This document shows positions 1 through 9,729 of a stretch of DNA of 64,000 nt, piece by piece. Positions within the stretch are counted from its first letter, which is position 1, and each line of letters begins with the position of its first letter. The DNA lies in assembly GCF_030063305.1 (NCBI RefSeq), contig NZ_JASISV010000001.1, positions 620,001-684,000 on the forward strand, written 5' to 3'. Below the pieces are notes generated by a model that was given only the letters and a program-made list of their open reading frames with translations, ran no database searches and was not told the origin of the DNA. The translations under genes and the position numbers were made by a program. This DNA comes from Salinibacterium sp. G-O1 (GTDB taxonomy: Bacteria; Actinomycetota; Actinomycetes; Actinomycetales; Microbacteriaceae).

Positions 1-780
<780 letters not shown>

Positions 781-792
781 CGGCGCGTCCGA

Positions 793-1938
793 TCAGAGGG
801 CGAGCGCCATCCGCATGATCGCCTCGGCGAGCACCTCCGGGCTGCAGGCGAGGTTGAGTCTGGCGAAGCCACGACCCTGGGTTCCGAAGGTGGGCCCGGC
901 GTTGAGGGCGACCCGTGCTTCCTCCAGAATCCGGATGCTCGGATCGTCGCCCAGCCCCATCGCCCTGAAGTCGAGCCAGGCGAGGTAGCTGGCTTCGGGC
1001 ATCCGGTAGCCGACCTCGGGGAGCAATTCGTCGAGAAGGCTCGCGAGAAGGTCACGGTTTGAGGTGATGGAGGCCAGGGCGCCATCCAGCCACTGCTGGC
1101 CGTGCTCGAACGCGGCAACGCTCGCGTGCAGGCCGAGCAGGCTCGTGCGGAACCCGACCTCTTCGGGCATCCGGTCGAGCACACGAAGGCCCCGCTTGCC
1201 GCCGGCGACCATGATGGCGCACTTGACGCCGGCGAGGTTCCATCCTTTGCTGGCTGACGTGACGGTGATTCCGCGCTTGCGGGCCTCATCCGACACGCTG
1301 AGGTACGGGACGAAATCCACCCCGGGATGCACCAGCGGTCCGTGGATCTCGTCGCTGATGACGGTGACCCTGTGTGTGTCGGCGAGGCGGGCAACGGCCT
1401 GCAGAGTCTCGGCCGAATGCACGAGGCCGAGAGGGTTGTGCGGGTTGCACAGCAGCAACGCGGTGGCTCCGCCCGCGAAGGCGCGCTCGAGCCCATCCAG
1501 ATCGATGCTCCAGGTTGTGCCATCGTCGAGAAGGGGTACCTCGGCGATCACGCCGCCTGCCTCGGGAACCAGGTCGAAAAACGGCGGGTAGACCGGGGGC
1601 ATGATGACGACGGCATCCCCAGGGCTGATCGACTGGCGCAACGACTCGACTATCGCCACGCTCACGTCGGTTGCGGTGCGCACCTTGAGTGGATTGACGA
1701 CCCACCCCCAGGTGCGTTCGGCGTAGCCCGCGAAGGCGGCTGGCAGCGGACCGGGGGAACCCACATACCCGGTGTCGGACGCCTCAATCCTGGCGATCAT
1801 CGACTCCGCGATGACAGGCGCAAGCGCGTAATCCATCTCGGCGACGAACAGCGGAAGCACGTCTGAGGGGTATGCCGTCCACTTCTCACTGGTGCGAGTG
1901 CGGAGCTGGGCCAGCGGAACTGCGCGAACGTCGGTCAT
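793..1938 (-). CDS. MalY/PatB-type PLP-dependent aminotransferase (putative cystathionine beta-lyase)
   Basis: This is a fold-type I PLP enzyme of the MalY/PatB family (class I/II aminotransferases), cytoplasmic, which typically cleaves cystathionine or cysteine by beta-elimination. From the ATG at 1938 it has 381 residues, the usual length. Motifs run in order: the N-terminal FVAEMDY segment typical of the family, the CNPHNPLG segment, SDEIHG whose Asp (about 196) binds the pyridine nitrogen, and SASKGWN whose Lys (about 231) forms the Schiff base. An upstream in-frame ATG at 1956 would add six residues. I prefer 1938 because the family begins near that point. The exact substrate cannot be read from sequence. 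It is divergent from guaB3 and convergent with guaB. Confidence 0.88.
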   Translation of the reverse strand: MTDVRAVPLAQLRTRTSEKWTAYPSDVLPLFVAEMDYALAPVIAESMIARIEASDTGYVGSPGPLPAAFAGYAERTWGWVVNPLKVRTATDVSVAIVESLRQSISPGDAVVIMPPVYPPFFDLVPEAGGVIAEVPLLDDGTTWSIDLDGLERAFAGGATALLLCNPHNPLGLVHSAETLQAVARLADTHRVTVISDEIHGPLVHPGVDFVPYLSVSDEARKRGITVTSASKGWNLAGVKCAIMVAGGKRGLRVLDRMPEEVGFRTSLLGLHASVAAFEHGQQWLDGALASITSNRDLLASLLDELLPEVGYRMPEASYLAWLDFRAMGLGDDPSIRILEEARVALNAGPTFGTQGRGFARLNLACSPEVLAEAIMRMALAL

Positions 1939-1966
1939 AAGACAAGCTTGCCTCATCCATCGCGCC

Positions 1967-1972
1967 TAGACT
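1967..1972 (+). promoter_or_regulatory. -10 hexamer for leaderless guaB3
   Basis: TAGACT is followed by exactly 6 nt and then the GTG at 1979, so transcription would begin at or next to the start codon. No Shine-Dalgarno is visible, which fits a leaderless mRNA and supports the GTG start. Confidence 0.6.
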
Positions 1973-1978
1973 TGACGC

Positions 1979-3100
1979 GTGAATGACATCGAAATTGGCC
2001 GCGCCAAGCGGGCCCGTCGCGTGTACGCCTTCGACGACATCGCGGTAGTGCCGTCCCGCCGCACGCGTGACCCGCAGGATGTCTCGATCAGCTGGACGAT
2101 CGACGCTTATACGTTCGACATTCCGGTGCTGGCGGCGCCCATGGACTCGGTCGTCAGCCCGAGCACTGCCATCGCCATGGGACAGCTCGGCGGCCTCGGC
2201 GTGCTCGACCTCGAGGGCCTGTGGACGAGATACGAAGACCCCGAGCCGCTTTTTGCCGAGATCCGCGAGTTGCCTGCCGACGGCGCCACCAAGCGGATGC
2301 AGCAAATCTATTCGGAGCCGATCAAGCCGGAACTGGTCACTGCGCGGCTTGCCGAAATTCGTGCGGCAGGCGTTCCCGTCGCTGGCGCGCTGAGCCCGCA
2401 GCGCACGAAAGAACTCTCCAAGACGGTCGTCGACGCCGGAGTTGACCTGTTCGTCATCCGTGGCACCACCGTGAGCGCAGAACACGTGTCGAAGGCCGTC
2501 GAGCCGCTCAACCTCAAGGAATTCATCTACGAGCTGGATGTGCCGGTCATCGTGGGCGGCGCGGCCACCTACACCGCGGCGCTTCATCTCATGCGCACGG
2601 GTGCCGCCGGTGTGCTCGTCGGCTTCGGCGGGGGAGCAGCATCAACGACCCGCGCGAGCCTGGGCATCCACGCTCCGATGGCCACGGCGGTTGCCGATGT
2701 CGCCGGCGCAAGGCGTGACTACATGGATGAGTCCGGCGGCCGATACGTGCACGTGATCGCCGATGGCGGTCTGGGAACCAGCGGTGACATCGTCAAGGCG
2801 ATCTCGGTCGGCGCCGATGCGGTCATGCTCGGCAGCACCCTCGCGCGGGCCACAGACGCCCCCGGAGGCGGCTGGCATTGGGGTGCCGAGGCGCACCACT
2901 CCGAGCTGCCCCGCGGCAATCGTGTCGAGGTCGGCTCGCTGGCCCCGCTGAAAGAGATCCTCTACGGGCCGTCGAGCGCCGCAGATGGCCGGGTCAACCT
3001 CATGGGTGCGCTCAGGCGATCGATGGCAACGACCGGCTACTCCGACCTGAAAGAGTTCCAGCGCGTCGAGGTCGTCGTCGCACCATACAACGCGGAGTAA
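1979..3100 (+). CDS. guaB3: GuaB3 family IMP dehydrogenase-related protein with Ser at the catalytic-Cys position
   Basis: GuaB3 proteins are IMPDH/GMP reductase-fold TIM barrels without CBS domains that are widespread in Actinobacteria and probably act in purine nucleotide conversion. This one has 373 residues. N-terminal APMDSVVS, the RRDYMDESGGRYVHV segment and ADGGLGTSGD are typical of the GuaB3 group. At the loop where IMPDH carries its nucleophilic Cys, the sequence is GGAASTTR with Ser at residue 222, so the classical thioimidate chemistry may not be possible. The GTG start matches a leaderless promoter. glpD begins 2 nt after the stop, so the two genes are probably co-transcribed. The family call is strong. 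The catalytic activity is uncertain. Confidence 0.93.
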   Translation: MNDIEIGRAKRARRVYAFDDIAVVPSRRTRDPQDVSISWTIDAYTFDIPVLAAPMDSVVSPSTAIAMGQLGGLGVLDLEGLWTRYEDPEPLFAEIRELPADGATKRMQQIYSEPIKPELVTARLAEIRAAGVPVAGALSPQRTKELSKTVVDAGVDLFVIRGTTVSAEHVSKAVEPLNLKEFIYELDVPVIVGGAATYTAALHLMRTGAAGVLVGFGGGAASTTRASLGIHAPMATAVADVAGARRDYMDESGGRYVHVIADGGLGTSGDIVKAISVGADAVMLGSTLARATDAPGGGWHWGAEAHHSELPRGNRVEVGSLAPLKEILYGPSSAADGRVNLMGALRRSMATTGYSDLKEFQRVEVVVAPYNAE

Positions 3101-3102
3101 TC

Positions 3103-4818
3103 ATGGCCAACCGATCCGTCACTCGTTCGTCAAAACTCGGCGCAGAGGAGCGGGCGGCCGCTCTCGAAACGCTGAAGTCGAAAGAGCTCGACATCCTGGT
3201 GATCGGTGGCGGGATCGTGGGCACCGGTGCCGCGCTGGATGCCGCGACCAGGGGCCTGCGGGTCGGTATGGTCGAGGCACGCGACTGGGCCTCCGGTACC
3301 TCGAGCCGCTCGTCGAAACTGGTGCATGGCGGCATCCGCTATCTGGAACAGCTCGACTTCAGGCTCGTGCGCGAGGCTCTGATCGAACGAGGATTGCTGC
3401 TTCAGCGCATCGCGCCCCACCTCGTGAAGCCCGTGCGCTTTCTGTACCCGCTCACGAAACCGGTCTTCGAGCGCCTCTACGTCGGTGCTGGGATGTTGTT
3501 GTATGACATCTTTAGCTATTCGGGCGGTAGGCCGCCCGGGGTGCCGCACCACCGCCACCTGACGAAGCGCCAGATGCTGAGGGCGATGCCGAGCCTGCGC
3601 AACGATGCGTACGTCGGTGGCCTCACCTACTACGACGCCCAGGTCGACGATGCGCGCTTCGTGGCCAACCTCGCGCGGACGGCAAGCTTTCACGGGGCCC
3701 ATGTCGCCAGCCGGGTGCGGGTCGAGGGATTCATCAAGGTGGGTGAACGCGTCGTCGGCGTGAATGCCCACGACCTCGAGACCGGCGAGAATTTCGAGAT
3801 CAGGGCGCGACAGGTTGTCAACGCGACCGGCGTCTGGACCGATGACACGCAGGCCATGGTCGGTGCGCGCGGCCAGTTCAAGGTTCGCGCGTCGAAGGGC
3901 GTGCACCTGGTGGTGCCGCGCGATCGTATCCACTCCAAGCTCGGGCTGTTGCTGCGCACCGAGAAGAGCGTGCTGTTCGTCATCCCGTGGGGCCGGCACT
4001 GGCTGATCGGCACGACAGACACAGACTGGAACCTGGACAAGGCGCATCCGGCCGCGACCTCGGCAGACATCGACTACCTCCTCGGTCACGTGAACAAGGT
4101 GCTTGCCGTGCCCCTCACGCGCGACGATGTCGAGGGCGTTTTCGCCGGCCTTCGACCACTGCTGGCCGGCGAATCAGACCAGACCTCCAAACTTTCGCGC
4201 GAGCACATCGTCGCTCACACGGTGCCGGGCCTGGTCGTGGTGGCCGGAGGCAAGTGGACGACCTATCGCATCATGGCGATGGATGCGATCGACGAAGCCG
4301 TTGCTGCGCTCGACGGCAGCGTCTCGAAGAGCATCACCGCCGACATCGCCCTGCTCGGCGCCGAGGGCTATCACGCGGCGTGGAACAAGCGCAGCAAGAT
4401 GGCGCGCGCCTTCGGTGTGCACAAGGTGCGTATCGAGCATCTCCTCAACCGCTACGGCGTGATGACGGATGAGCTGCTCGACCTCATTCGTGAGCAGCCC
4501 GAGCTGCTCGATCCGCTGCCGGGTGCCGACGACTACATCGGTGCCGAGGTCGTGTACGCGGCCACCCACGAGGGTGCACTGCACCTCGATGACGTGCTCG
4601 CCAGGCGCACCAGGATTTCCATCGAAGCGTGGGACAGGGGAGTGTCAGCTGCGCCCGTGGCCGCGGGGCTGATGGCGGGCGTACTCGGCTGGGACGCCGA
4701 GCGCACGCAGAGCGAGGTCGACCACTATCTCGAGCGGGTGGCCGCCGAGATCGAGAGCCAGTTGCAGCCGGATGACGCCTCCGCCGATCGCGCCCGGCTC
4801 GAAGCTCGCGACATCTGA
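3103..4818 (+). CDS. glpD: Aerobic glycerol-3-phosphate dehydrogenase
   Basis: This FAD-dependent, membrane-associated enzyme oxidises glycerol 3-phosphate to dihydroxyacetone phosphate and passes electrons to quinone. It has 571 residues from the ATG at 3103, which lies 2 nt after guaB3. The ORF remains open further upstream, but that extension only overlaps guaB3. Visible are the FAD dinucleotide motif GGGIVGTG (35-42), the GTSSRSSKLVHGG segment that contacts FAD in this family, the Gly-Thr-Asp stretch IGTTDTDW, and a C-terminal helical DUF-type extension normal for GlpD. Together with the glycerophosphodiesterase at 14810 it could feed lipid-derived glycerol phosphate into glycolysis. Confidence 0.96.
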   Translation: MANRSVTRSSKLGAEERAAALETLKSKELDILVIGGGIVGTGAALDAATRGLRVGMVEARDWASGTSSRSSKLVHGGIRYLEQLDFRLVREALIERGLLLQRIAPHLVKPVRFLYPLTKPVFERLYVGAGMLLYDIFSYSGGRPPGVPHHRHLTKRQMLRAMPSLRNDAYVGGLTYYDAQVDDARFVANLARTASFHGAHVASRVRVEGFIKVGERVVGVNAHDLETGENFEIRARQVVNATGVWTDDTQAMVGARGQFKVRASKGVHLVVPRDRIHSKLGLLLRTEKSVLFVIPWGRHWLIGTTDTDWNLDKAHPAATSADIDYLLGHVNKVLAVPLTRDDVEGVFAGLRPLLAGESDQTSKLSREHIVAHTVPGLVVVAGGKWTTYRIMAMDAIDEAVAALDGSVSKSITADIALLGAEGYHAAWNKRSKMARAFGVHKVRIEHLLNRYGVMTDELLDLIREQPELLDPLPGADDYIGAEVVYAATHEGALHLDDVLARRTRISIEAWDRGVSAAPVAAGLMAGVLGWDAERTQSEVDHYLERVAAEIESQLQPDDASADRARLEARDI

Positions 4819-4868
4819 GCGGCGCCTGCGCTCCGACCTGGTTCACAGGGCGCCGGACGTGCCGACGG

Positions 4869-4874
4869 TAGACT
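4869..4874 (+). promoter_or_regulatory. -10 hexamer for the leaderless antiporter-regulator gene
   Basis: TAGACT ends 6 nt before the ATG at 4881. The 62-bp gap after glpD also holds a CGGCGCC/GGCGCCG inverted repeat, which may end the guaB3-glpD transcript. Confidence 0.55.
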
Positions 4875-4880
4875 GAGAAC

Positions 4881-5408
4881 ATGGTTGACGTGCGGCGTGT
4901 AAAGCTCCCCGGGGTCGGTGTGCTGCACACCTTCGTGACAGATGATGGCGGCAAAGTAGGCGTCATCACCCACCGTTCCGGCCACAGCGACCTGATCACC
5001 TTCTCGGATGACGTGGACGGCTCCGACGCCACAAAGGTCTCCCTCCGACTCGACGAGGATGAGGCGCACACTCTCGCCGAATTGCTCGGTGGCACGCGCA
5101 TCACCGAATCCCTCTCGAAGCTCGACGCAATCCCCGGACTCACCATCGACTGGTTCACCGTCGATTATGAAGACCACATCGCCGGCAAGAAACTTGGAAA
5201 TCTCGCCAGCCGTGGCCTCGTCGGTCTCTCCGTCGTTGCGGTAGTGCGCGGTGAATCCGCCAACCCCGCACCCTCCGACGATTTCACCGTTTTCCCGGGT
5301 GACACGCTCGTCGTCGCCGGCTCACCGGAGAAGGTCGCCAAGGCTTTCACTTTCTACCGTTCGGGCGACATCAACAAGGTGCCTGCTGACTCCACCAGCG
5401 AGGGGTAG
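4881..5408 (+). CDS. TrkA-C domain regulatory subunit of a cation:proton antiporter (KhtT-like)
   Basis: This 175-residue soluble protein resembles KhtT, the cytoplasmic subunit that gates a CPA2 K+/H+ antiporter in response to ligands or pH. The N-terminal about 70 residues form the KhtT-specific domain. The C-terminal half (about 80-165) fits a TrkA-C (RCK-C) domain, ending in the characteristic stretch with PGDTLVVAGSPEKV. The next gene starts 3 nt after its stop and encodes the membrane antiporter, so the pair forms one complex. Its own leaderless promoter precedes it. The partnership is well supported. The transported ion is inferred from family. Confidence 0.88.
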   Translation: MVDVRRVKLPGVGVLHTFVTDDGGKVGVITHRSGHSDLITFSDDVDGSDATKVSLRLDEDEAHTLAELLGGTRITESLSKLDAIPGLTIDWFTVDYEDHIAGKKLGNLASRGLVGLSVVAVVRGESANPAPSDDFTVFPGDTLVVAGSPEKVAKAFTFYRSGDINKVPADSTSEG

Positions 5409-5411
5409 CGG

Positions 5412-6809
5412 GTGCACCTCGGCGAAGATCTTCTCGTCCTGGGGCTTCTTTTCGTCATCGCCTACGGCTTTGGTCGTCTGGGCAAGCTCATCGGTTTGCC
5501 CGCCATCCCCATCTACATGCTCGTGGGCGTTCTTGCGAGCCCCAACACCCACTTCTTCCCGCTCGACTTCGAGGCGGCAGACGTGGAACTCGTCGCCGTG
5601 TTCGGGCTCATCCTGCTGCTGTTCAGCCTCGGCCTCGAGTTCGACCAGGACGAGTTCTATGGCAACGCTCGTGCGCTGATCCTGTCTGGCGGCACACGAA
5701 TCGCGATCAACCTCGTGGTGGGCTTCGCCCTCGGACTGTGGATCGGGTGGGGAACCAGAGAGGCGCTGATCGTTGCTGGGATGACGGCAACCTCATCCAG
5801 CGCGATTGTCACCAAGCTCCTGATCGAACTGCGTCGACTGGCCAACCGAGAGACACCCACCATCCTGGGCATCCTCGTGCTCGAGGATGTGTTTGTCGCA
5901 AGCTACCTGGCGATCGTGGGAGTCGTGCTCGGCGGCCAGACCGACGGCGGTGCCATTGCCCTGCAACTCGCCATCTCTTTCTCGTTCCTCATCGCGATGT
6001 TCGCGCTGGCCCGTTGGGGCGGGCGATTCGTCTCGCGCCTCGTGAACACGAAGGATGACGAGCTCTTCACAATCCTGTTCTTCGGCCTCGCTGTAGCTTT
6101 CGGTGGGATCGGGGAGATGCTCGGGGTGTCTGACGCGATTGGCGCCTTCCTCATCGGCCTGGTTCTCGGAGCGACTAAGTTTCGCGCGCGAATCGAAGCG
6201 CTCGCACTACCGCTCCGCAACGTGTTCGCCGCCTTCTTCTTCCTCAACTTCGGTCTGGCCCTCGACGTTTCGACCTTCGGCGAGGTGCTCATACCGGCCG
6301 GAGTCGCGGTCGTGATGACACTCATCGTGAACACCCTCGGGGGGCAGTTGATCGCCTGGCAAAACGGGCTCACCCGGGCCGAGGGGCTGAATGTCAGCGC
6401 GATGCTGCAAACGCGCGGGGAGTTCGCGCTGATCCTCGCCACACTCGCCACAGCGGCGGGACTCGACCCACGGCTCACACCGTTTGCCGGGCTCTATGTG
6501 CTGTCCATGGCCATCATCGGGCCGGTGCTTGCCGTCAACTCGGAGAAGATGGGGAAGATCCTCTTCAAGTCGAAGCCCTCGAAGAAGCGGCAACCCAGTC
6601 GCGACAGGATGCAGGCAGAAGAGATCGCGCTCGTCGAAGCGGCGATGGCAGGCGAGGATCTACCCGAGCCCAGAATCGCGGACGACATCATCGAGGTCTT
6701 CCCCGACAGCACGGGCACCGGTCACCGGGTCGCGGACCAACCGCATGCTGAGCGGTCCGACGAACAGCCTGAAGAACACTTCGAACGCAAACGGGATCCG
6801 GAATATTGA
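5412..6809 (+). CDS. CPA2-family cation:proton antiporter (KhtU/Kef-like)
   Basis: This 465-residue protein has 12-13 predicted membrane segments up to about residue 385, followed by a charged cytoplasmic tail of about 80 residues. It belongs to the Na+/H+ exchanger (Kef/KhtU) superfamily and probably exchanges K+ for protons across the cytoplasmic membrane. The conserved GLILLLFSLGLEFD motif and the FLIGLVLG region are typical. The GTG start lies 3 nt after the regulatory subunit stop. It lacks the C-terminal TrkA-N domain of classical KefB/C, consistent with regulation by the separate upstream subunit. Its stop overlaps the ATG of the SURF1 gene. Confidence 0.9.
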   Translation: MHLGEDLLVLGLLFVIAYGFGRLGKLIGLPAIPIYMLVGVLASPNTHFFPLDFEAADVELVAVFGLILLLFSLGLEFDQDEFYGNARALILSGGTRIAINLVVGFALGLWIGWGTREALIVAGMTATSSSAIVTKLLIELRRLANRETPTILGILVLEDVFVASYLAIVGVVLGGQTDGGAIALQLAISFSFLIAMFALARWGGRFVSRLVNTKDDELFTILFFGLAVAFGGIGEMLGVSDAIGAFLIGLVLGATKFRARIEALALPLRNVFAAFFFLNFGLALDVSTFGEVLIPAGVAVVMTLIVNTLGGQLIAWQNGLTRAEGLNVSAMLQTRGEFALILATLATAAGLDPRLTPFAGLYVLSMAIIGPVLAVNSEKMGKILFKSKPSKKRQPSRDRMQAEEIALVEAAMAGEDLPEPRIADDIIEVFPDSTGTGHRVADQPHAERSDEQPEEHFERKRDPEY

Positions 6810-7609
6810 TGCAGACTCAGGCCACCATGTGGCAGATCGCCCGCAGGCCCCGCTGGATCGGCGCGCTTGTGCTGGCGCTTGCCATCGCCGGAGGTTTCGC
6901 CGCACTGGGCCAGTGGCAGCTCTCGCGCAGTTTCGAGAGTGCAGCGCCCTCTGAGGTGCTGACCGAGGACGTCGTCGCACTCGACACCGTCAGCACCCCG
7001 CAGCAACCGGTACCCTCATCGGTCATTGGCCAGCGGGTAACCGTCGACGCAAGCTTCGTGCCGGGCGATTATGTGGTGTTGAGCGACCGGCTCAACGACC
7101 TCGACTCCGCCCCCGGCTACTGGGTCGTCGGGCATGCCGTCGCCGCCGACGGGGCGAGCATCGCGGTGGCGCTCGGCTGGGCGCAAACCGAGCAGGAAGC
7201 TATAGACGCTGCCGCCGCTCTCGAACGCAATGCCCCAGACGGAACGATCAGCGGTCGGTACCTGCCGAGCGAGTCGCCGCAGGAGTCGGACTTCGAGGCC
7301 GGCAAACGCAGTGCCCTCGCCGTCTCCGAGCTGGTGAACCTCTGGGCTCAGGCGCCGGCGGGGGTGTACGGCGGTTACCTCGTGGCGGATGCCGCTGCAT
7401 CCGGTCTGCAACAGATCGACTCGCCGCGACCATTGAGCGAGGTTCCGCTCAACCTGCTGAACGTGTTTTACGCGATCGAGTGGATCGTCTTCGCGGGCTT
7501 CGCGGTCTTCCTCTGGTATCGCCTCGTGCGCGATACGTGGGAGGAAGAGGGGGAGGCTCTTCGTGACGCCGAGCTCGCAGCTGGCTCTGCGCCAGCGCCC
7601 GTAGAATAG
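6809..7609 (+). CDS. SURF1-family membrane protein
   Basis: SURF1 (Shy1) proteins assist assembly of cytochrome c oxidase, with two membrane helices flanking a large extracytoplasmic domain. That layout is seen here. The first helix is at about 16-35 after a basic WQIARRPRW segment, the LGQWQLSR family motif follows it, and the last helix lies at about 225-245 before a short acidic cytoplasmic tail. I place the start at the ATG 6809 (266 residues), which overlaps the antiporter stop as TGATG. A TTG one codon earlier is also in frame. SURF1, DUF3817 and guaA in this order form a compact run. Confidence 0.9.
   Translation: MQTQATMWQIARRPRWIGALVLALAIAGGFAALGQWQLSRSFESAAPSEVLTEDVVALDTVSTPQQPVPSSVIGQRVTVDASFVPGDYVVLSDRLNDLDSAPGYWVVGHAVAADGASIAVALGWAQTEQEAIDAAAALERNAPDGTISGRYLPSESPQESDFEAGKRSALAVSELVNLWAQAPAGVYGGYLVADAAASGLQQIDSPRPLSEVPLNLLNVFYAIEWIVFAGFAVFLWYRLVRDTWEEEGEALRDAELAAGSAPAPVE
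7602..7607 (+). promoter_or_regulatory. -10 hexamer for the leaderless DUF3817 gene
   Basis: TAGAAT overlaps the SURF1 stop codon and ends 6 nt before the ATG at 7614. It would give the DUF3817-guaA pair its own leaderless transcript. Confidence 0.55.
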
Positions 7610-7613
7610 AGCA

Positions 7614-8042
7614 ATGCCCATCGGACCCCGGCCAGAAGACGTCGCCAAGATCCGACGCACCATCTCCGTCTACAAGGTGTCCTCATACATCACCGGCACC
7701 TTCCTGTTGCTGCTCGTGCTCATGATGGTGTTCCGCTACGGGTTCGGTGTCGACATCGAGTTGCTCGGGCCATACGGATTCCTCGCGCTCACCCCGAAAG
7801 ATCTGATCGCCGGAATCAACCTGTCGACGCTCATCCTGATCGCCCACGGCTGGTTCTACGTGCTGTATCTCGGGGCTGACTTCGTGCTGTGGCGCCTCGT
7901 GCGCTGGTCGTTCACGCGATTCCTGTTCATCGCCCTCGGCGGGGTCATCCCGTTCCTGTCCTTCTATTTCGAGCGCCGCGTGCCCAGGGATGCCCTGGCC
8001 GTCATCGCTCCCCTCGAGACCCAGGAAAAGGTCGCAGCATGA
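7614..8042 (+). CDS. DUF3817 family integral membrane protein
   Basis: This 142-residue protein has three predicted membrane helices (about 25-45, 60-85 and 95-120) and a short hydrophilic tail. It matches the actinobacterial DUF3817 family, recognisable by the [15 protein letters not shown] start and the central [18 protein letters not shown]-like helix (here [16 protein letters not shown]). The function is unknown. Members often sit next to purine or cytochrome-oxidase accessory genes, as here between SURF1 and guaA. Its stop overlaps the guaA ATG by 4 nt, so the two are translationally coupled. Confidence 0.85.
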   Translation: MPIGPRPEDVAKIRRTISVYKVSSYITGTFLLLLVLMMVFRYGFGVDIELLGPYGFLALTPKDLIAGINLSTLILIAHGWFYVLYLGADFVLWRLVRWSFTRFLFIALGGVIPFLSFYFERRVPRDALAVIAPLETQEKVAA

Positions 8043-9634
8043 CAGAGCCATCCACCACAGTGCCGTCAACCGAGGCGCGTCCCGTCCTGGTCGTCGACTT
8101 CGGAGCGCAGTACGCGCAACTCATCGCCCGCCGCGTGCGCGAGGCGAGCGTCTACAGCGAGATCGTGCCTCACACGATCACGGCGGCCGAGGTCGCAGCG
8201 AAGAACCCGGTCGGCATCGTCCTGAGCGGCGGACCGTCGAGCGTCTACGACGAGGGATCACCCACACTCGACGCCGGGATTCTGGCGCTGGGAGTGCCGG
8301 TGCTCGGCATTTGCTACGGCTTCCAGGTGATGGCACAGCAGCTCGGCGGTGAAGTGGCCAACACCGGGCTCCGTGAGTACGGTGCGACGGATGTCACCCT
8401 CACGCCGGGCGCGAGCACACTGCTGGGCGACCAACCGAGCACGCAGACAACCTGGATGAGCCACGGCGACTCCGTGTCTAAGGCTCCGGAAGGTTTCGCC
8501 GTGCTGGCCTCGAGCGCGTCGACGCCCGTTGCAGCGTTCGCGAGCGACGAGCGTCGCCTCTACGGGGTGCAGTGGCATCCCGAGGTCAAGCATTCCGAGT
8601 ACGGCCAGCGCGTGCTCGAGAACTTCCTGCACGATGCTGCCGGCATCCCCGCAGACTGGAACAGTTCCAACGTCATCGATGAGCAGGTCGCGCGCATTCG
8701 CGAGCAGGTCGGAACCTCGCGTGTGATCTGCGGACTCTCCGGCGGTGTCGACTCCGCGGTGGCCGCCGCGATCGTGCACAAGGCGGTCGGTGACCAGCTG
8801 GTCTGCATCTTCGTCGACCACGGGCTGCTGCGACAGGATGAACGCCGCCAGGTCGAGGAAGATTACGTCGCCTCCACCGGAGTTCGGCTCGTCACGGTCG
8901 ACGCCGTCGACCAGTTCCTCGACGCGCTCGCCGGAGTGACCGACCCCGAGACGAAGCGCAAGATCATCGGGCGCGAGTTCATCCGCTCGTTCGAGAACGC
9001 GGCAGAGGCACTCGTGCTCGAGGCGCAGGGCGATGGCGCGACCATCGACTTCCTCGTGCAGGGCACCCTCTACCCGGACGTCGTCGAGTCCGGCGGCGGA
9101 ACCGGCACAGCCAACATCAAGAGCCATCACAACGTGGGCGGGCTGCCCGAAGACCTGAAATTCTCGCTCGTCGAGCCGCTGCGCACCCTCTTCAAAGATG
9201 AGGTGCGCGCGATCGGCCGCGAACTCGGACTGCCCGAGGTCATCGTCGGCCGCCAGCCGTTTCCGGGGCCAGGCCTGGGCATCCGTATCGTGGGTGAGGT
9301 TACCCGTGAGCGTCTCGAGCTGCTCCGTTCGGCGGATGCGATCGCCCGCTTCGAGCTGAGCGCCGCCGGTCTCGACAACGAGATCTGGCAGTGCCCCGTG
9401 GTGCTGCTCGCCGACGTGCGCAGCGTCGGAGTGCAGGGCGATGGCCGCACCTACGGCCACCCCATCGTGCTGAGGCCCGTGTCATCCGAAGATGCGATGA
9501 CAGCAGACTGGACGCGCCTGCCCTACGACGTGCTCGCCCGCATCTCAAACCGCATCACCAACGAGGTACCCGGAGTGAACCGCGTCGTGCTGGACGTCAC
9601 GTCGAAGCCGCCGGGAACCATCGAGTGGGAGTAG
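8039..9634 (+). CDS. guaA: GMP synthase (glutamine-hydrolysing)
   Basis: GuaA aminates XMP to GMP using ATP and glutamine in the cytoplasm. It has 531 residues from the ATG at 8039, which overlaps the DUF3817 stop. The N-terminal glutamine amidotransferase domain has its nucleophile Cys92 in GICYG and the His180/Glu182 pair in QWHPE. The ATP-pyrophosphatase P-loop SGGVDS is at 234-239, and the C-terminal dimerisation domain ends in the conserved KPPGTIEWE. The open frame continues further upstream but only through the preceding gene. It is the partner of guaB at the left edge. Confidence 0.98.
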   Translation: MTEPSTTVPSTEARPVLVVDFGAQYAQLIARRVREASVYSEIVPHTITAAEVAAKNPVGIVLSGGPSSVYDEGSPTLDAGILALGVPVLGICYGFQVMAQQLGGEVANTGLREYGATDVTLTPGASTLLGDQPSTQTTWMSHGDSVSKAPEGFAVLASSASTPVAAFASDERRLYGVQWHPEVKHSEYGQRVLENFLHDAAGIPADWNSSNVIDEQVARIREQVGTSRVICGLSGGVDSAVAAAIVHKAVGDQLVCIFVDHGLLRQDERRQVEEDYVASTGVRLVTVDAVDQFLDALAGVTDPETKRKIIGREFIRSFENAAEALVLEAQGDGATIDFLVQGTLYPDVVESGGGTGTANIKSHHNVGGLPEDLKFSLVEPLRTLFKDEVRAIGRELGLPEVIVGRQPFPGPGLGIRIVGEVTRERLELLRSADAIARFELSAAGLDNEIWQCPVVLLADVRSVGVQGDGRTYGHPIVLRPVSSEDAMTADWTRLPYDVLARISNRITNEVPGVNRVVLDVTSKPPGTIEWE

Positions 9635-9659
9635 CCGGCCGGCGTCACCTCTGACGCCC

Positions 9660-9686
9660 AGAGGGGCTGCTTCGGGCAAGCCCCCG
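9660..9686 (+). terminator. Possible guaA terminator hairpin
   Basis: GGGGCT and AGCCCC flank an imperfect inner stem in the 92-bp gap after guaA. There is no clear U tract, so the call rests on position and pairing only. Confidence 0.3.
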
Positions 9687-9729
9687 GCGGAGGCTCCCGC
9701 GCGGGCCCGTCGTGGGGCATGCTTGAGTG

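Noticed and set aside
8258-9460. 400-codon open frame on the minus strand across guaA
   Set aside because: It is antisense to a conserved gene. High GC leaves long stop-free frames, and the product has no family features.
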